Part shown: positions 6,281 to 6,928 of the stretch, in pieces
Position numbering within the stretch: position 1 is the first letter of the stretch
Layout: the number at the start of each line of letters is the position of its first letter
Assembly (NCBI GenBank): GCA_003453085.1
Contig: DMMK01000584.1
Location: forward strand, 1 to 6,928
DNA: 6,928 nucleotides
Reading direction: 5' to 3'
DNA from: Verrucomicrobiales bacterium
GTDB lineage: Bacteria > Verrucomicrobiota > Verrucomicrobiia > Verrucomicrobiales > Verrucomicrobiaceae
Made by a program: the position numbers and the translations under genes
The notes under the pieces: generated by a model
Told to the model about the DNA's origin: nothing
The model's input: only the letters and a program-made list of their open reading frames with translations
Databases searched by the model: none

Positions 6281-6408
6281 GGGCGCCTGGCTGTGGGTTT
6301 CAGACTCGGGGCAGGCGTGCAGCAGCCAGAAGGGCCATGCGGAGCCTGAGACTCTTTCCCGAAGCAGAAATCCAGAATCTCCTGCATTTCCATCTCTGAA
6401 CTCCCGCC
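6281..6408. other. Intergenic spacer with alternative weak stems
   Basis: This spacer has no gene and no clear promoter or terminator. CGCCTG (6284-6289) can pair with CAGGCG (6312-6317), or the overlapping CTGGCTG (6287-6293) can pair with CAGCCAG (6323-6329); the two are mutually exclusive. GTTTCAG (6297-6303) can pair with CTGAGAC (6346-6352) with one wobble. None is followed by a T-run. Confidence 0.3.
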
Positions 6409-6928
6409 ATGTTTTCTCCCGCCGATTTCCTCGATCTAAGCCACACCCAGCATAGCATCCTGTTCACGCCAGCGGACCCGGTATGGTCAGCCCTGGCGAA
6501 GATCGAGTCTTACCTCGATTTCCGCCTTCAGCGGGAACTTCGTTGTCCGATTCCCCAGGGGGCCTTCATTGGGGAGGATGTGTTCATTGATGAAGGCACC
6601 ACCATCGAGCCCGGCGCGGTCATCAAGGGACCGGCCTGGATTGGTAAGAACTGCATGATCCGTGCGGGATGTTACATCCGCGAGAATGTCATCGTGGGAA
6701 ATGCCTGTGTGCTGGGCAATTCCTGCGAGTTCAAGAACTGTGTCATTTTCGACCACTGTGAGGTGCCTCATTACAACTATGTGGGGGATTCCATCCTGGG
6801 CTACAAGGCCCACCTGGGGGCCGGCGTGGTGCTTTCCAATGTCCGGTTGGACCGGGGTGAAGTGACCATTGCCGACTCAAAAAAGGCGATCCCGACAGGG
6901 CTGCGCAAATTTGGCGCGATCATTGGGG
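6409..6928 (+). CDS. Left-handed beta-helix (hexapeptide) acyltransferase-like protein, 3'-truncated
   Basis: The ATG at 6409 is the first after an in-frame TGA at 6397, and the frame runs off the right edge, giving 173 visible residues. Residues 1-50 are a short helical lead-in (FLDLSHTQHS, WSALAKIESYL). From about 51 the chain becomes hexapeptide repeats of a left-handed beta-helix: IGEDVF, IDEGTT, IEPGAV, IKGPAW, IGKNCM, IRAGCY, IRENVI, VGNACV, LGNSCE. The stretch CEVPHYNYVGDSILGYKAHL (117-136), continuing into GAG, matches the active-site region of the GlmU acetyltransferase domain. H121 corresponds to the catalytic His and is followed by the YVGDS turn. No nucleotidyltransferase domain precedes it, so it is not full-length GlmU. 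It resembles a stand-alone family often annotated as UDP-N-acetylglucosamine diphosphorylase-like. The role may be sugar-phosphate acyl transfer in envelope precursor synthesis; the substrate is unproven. There is no Shine-Dalgarno sequence. Confidence 0.85.
   Translation, partial: MFSPADFLDLSHTQHSILFTPADPVWSALAKIESYLDFRLQRELRCPIPQGAFIGEDVFIDEGTTIEPGAVIKGPAWIGKNCMIRAGCYIRENVIVGNACVLGNSCEFKNCVIFDHCEVPHYNYVGDSILGYKAHLGAGVVLSNVRLDRGEVTIADSKKAIPTGLRKFGAIIG

Noticed and set aside
6281..6408. Intrinsic terminator after frr
   Set aside because: Several short stems can form but they exclude each other and none is followed by a T-run.

Overview
The window looks like a piece of a GC-rich chromosome from the PVC superphylum, most likely a verrucomicrobium of the Prosthecobacter/Verrucomicrobium type. 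The clue is a multihaem cytochrome c protein next to a secreted sorbosone/glucose-dehydrogenase-like beta-propeller, a pairing I associate with Planctomycetes and Verrucomicrobia. The genus is inference; no rRNA or tRNA gene is present to settle it.

Layout. (1) Positions 3-3478, plus strand: a 5'-truncated pentahaem c-type cytochrome, then a beta-propeller dehydrogenase-like protein with a signal peptide. The two overlap by 7 bases and the second has the only strong Shine-Dalgarno sequence in the window. Together they look like a periplasmic module that oxidises a sugar or alcohol and passes electrons to the respiratory chain; the substrate is unknown. (2) Positions 3498-4346, minus strand: an uncharacterised helical protein convergent with the propeller gene, with a faint by-eye resemblance to the urease chaperone UreF. 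A short hairpin sits on the convergent stop. (3) Positions 4345-4695, plus strand: a small YkgJ-type cysteine-cluster protein whose start codon shares the CATG tetranucleotide with the start of the minus-strand gene, so the two are head to head with no spacer. A perfect 7-1-7 palindrome lies 15 bases before the YkgJ start. (4) Positions 4787-6280, plus strand: pyrH (UMP kinase) and frr (ribosome recycling factor), a widely conserved bacterial neighbourhood. Here they are split by 177 bases holding several hairpins. PyrH has an unusual substitution in its GGGN phosphate loop. (5) Positions 6409-6928, plus strand: the 5' part of a left-handed beta-helix (hexapeptide) protein of the GlmU-C-like acyltransferase class, cut off by the window end.

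No mobile element, CRISPR array, tRNA or rRNA was seen, and no stretch over 300 bases lacks a gene. I did not find a clear new multi-gene system. The points most worth checking are the structured pyrH-frr spacer, the altered UMP kinase loop, the zero-spacer divergent pair with its palindrome, and the orphan minus-strand gene.
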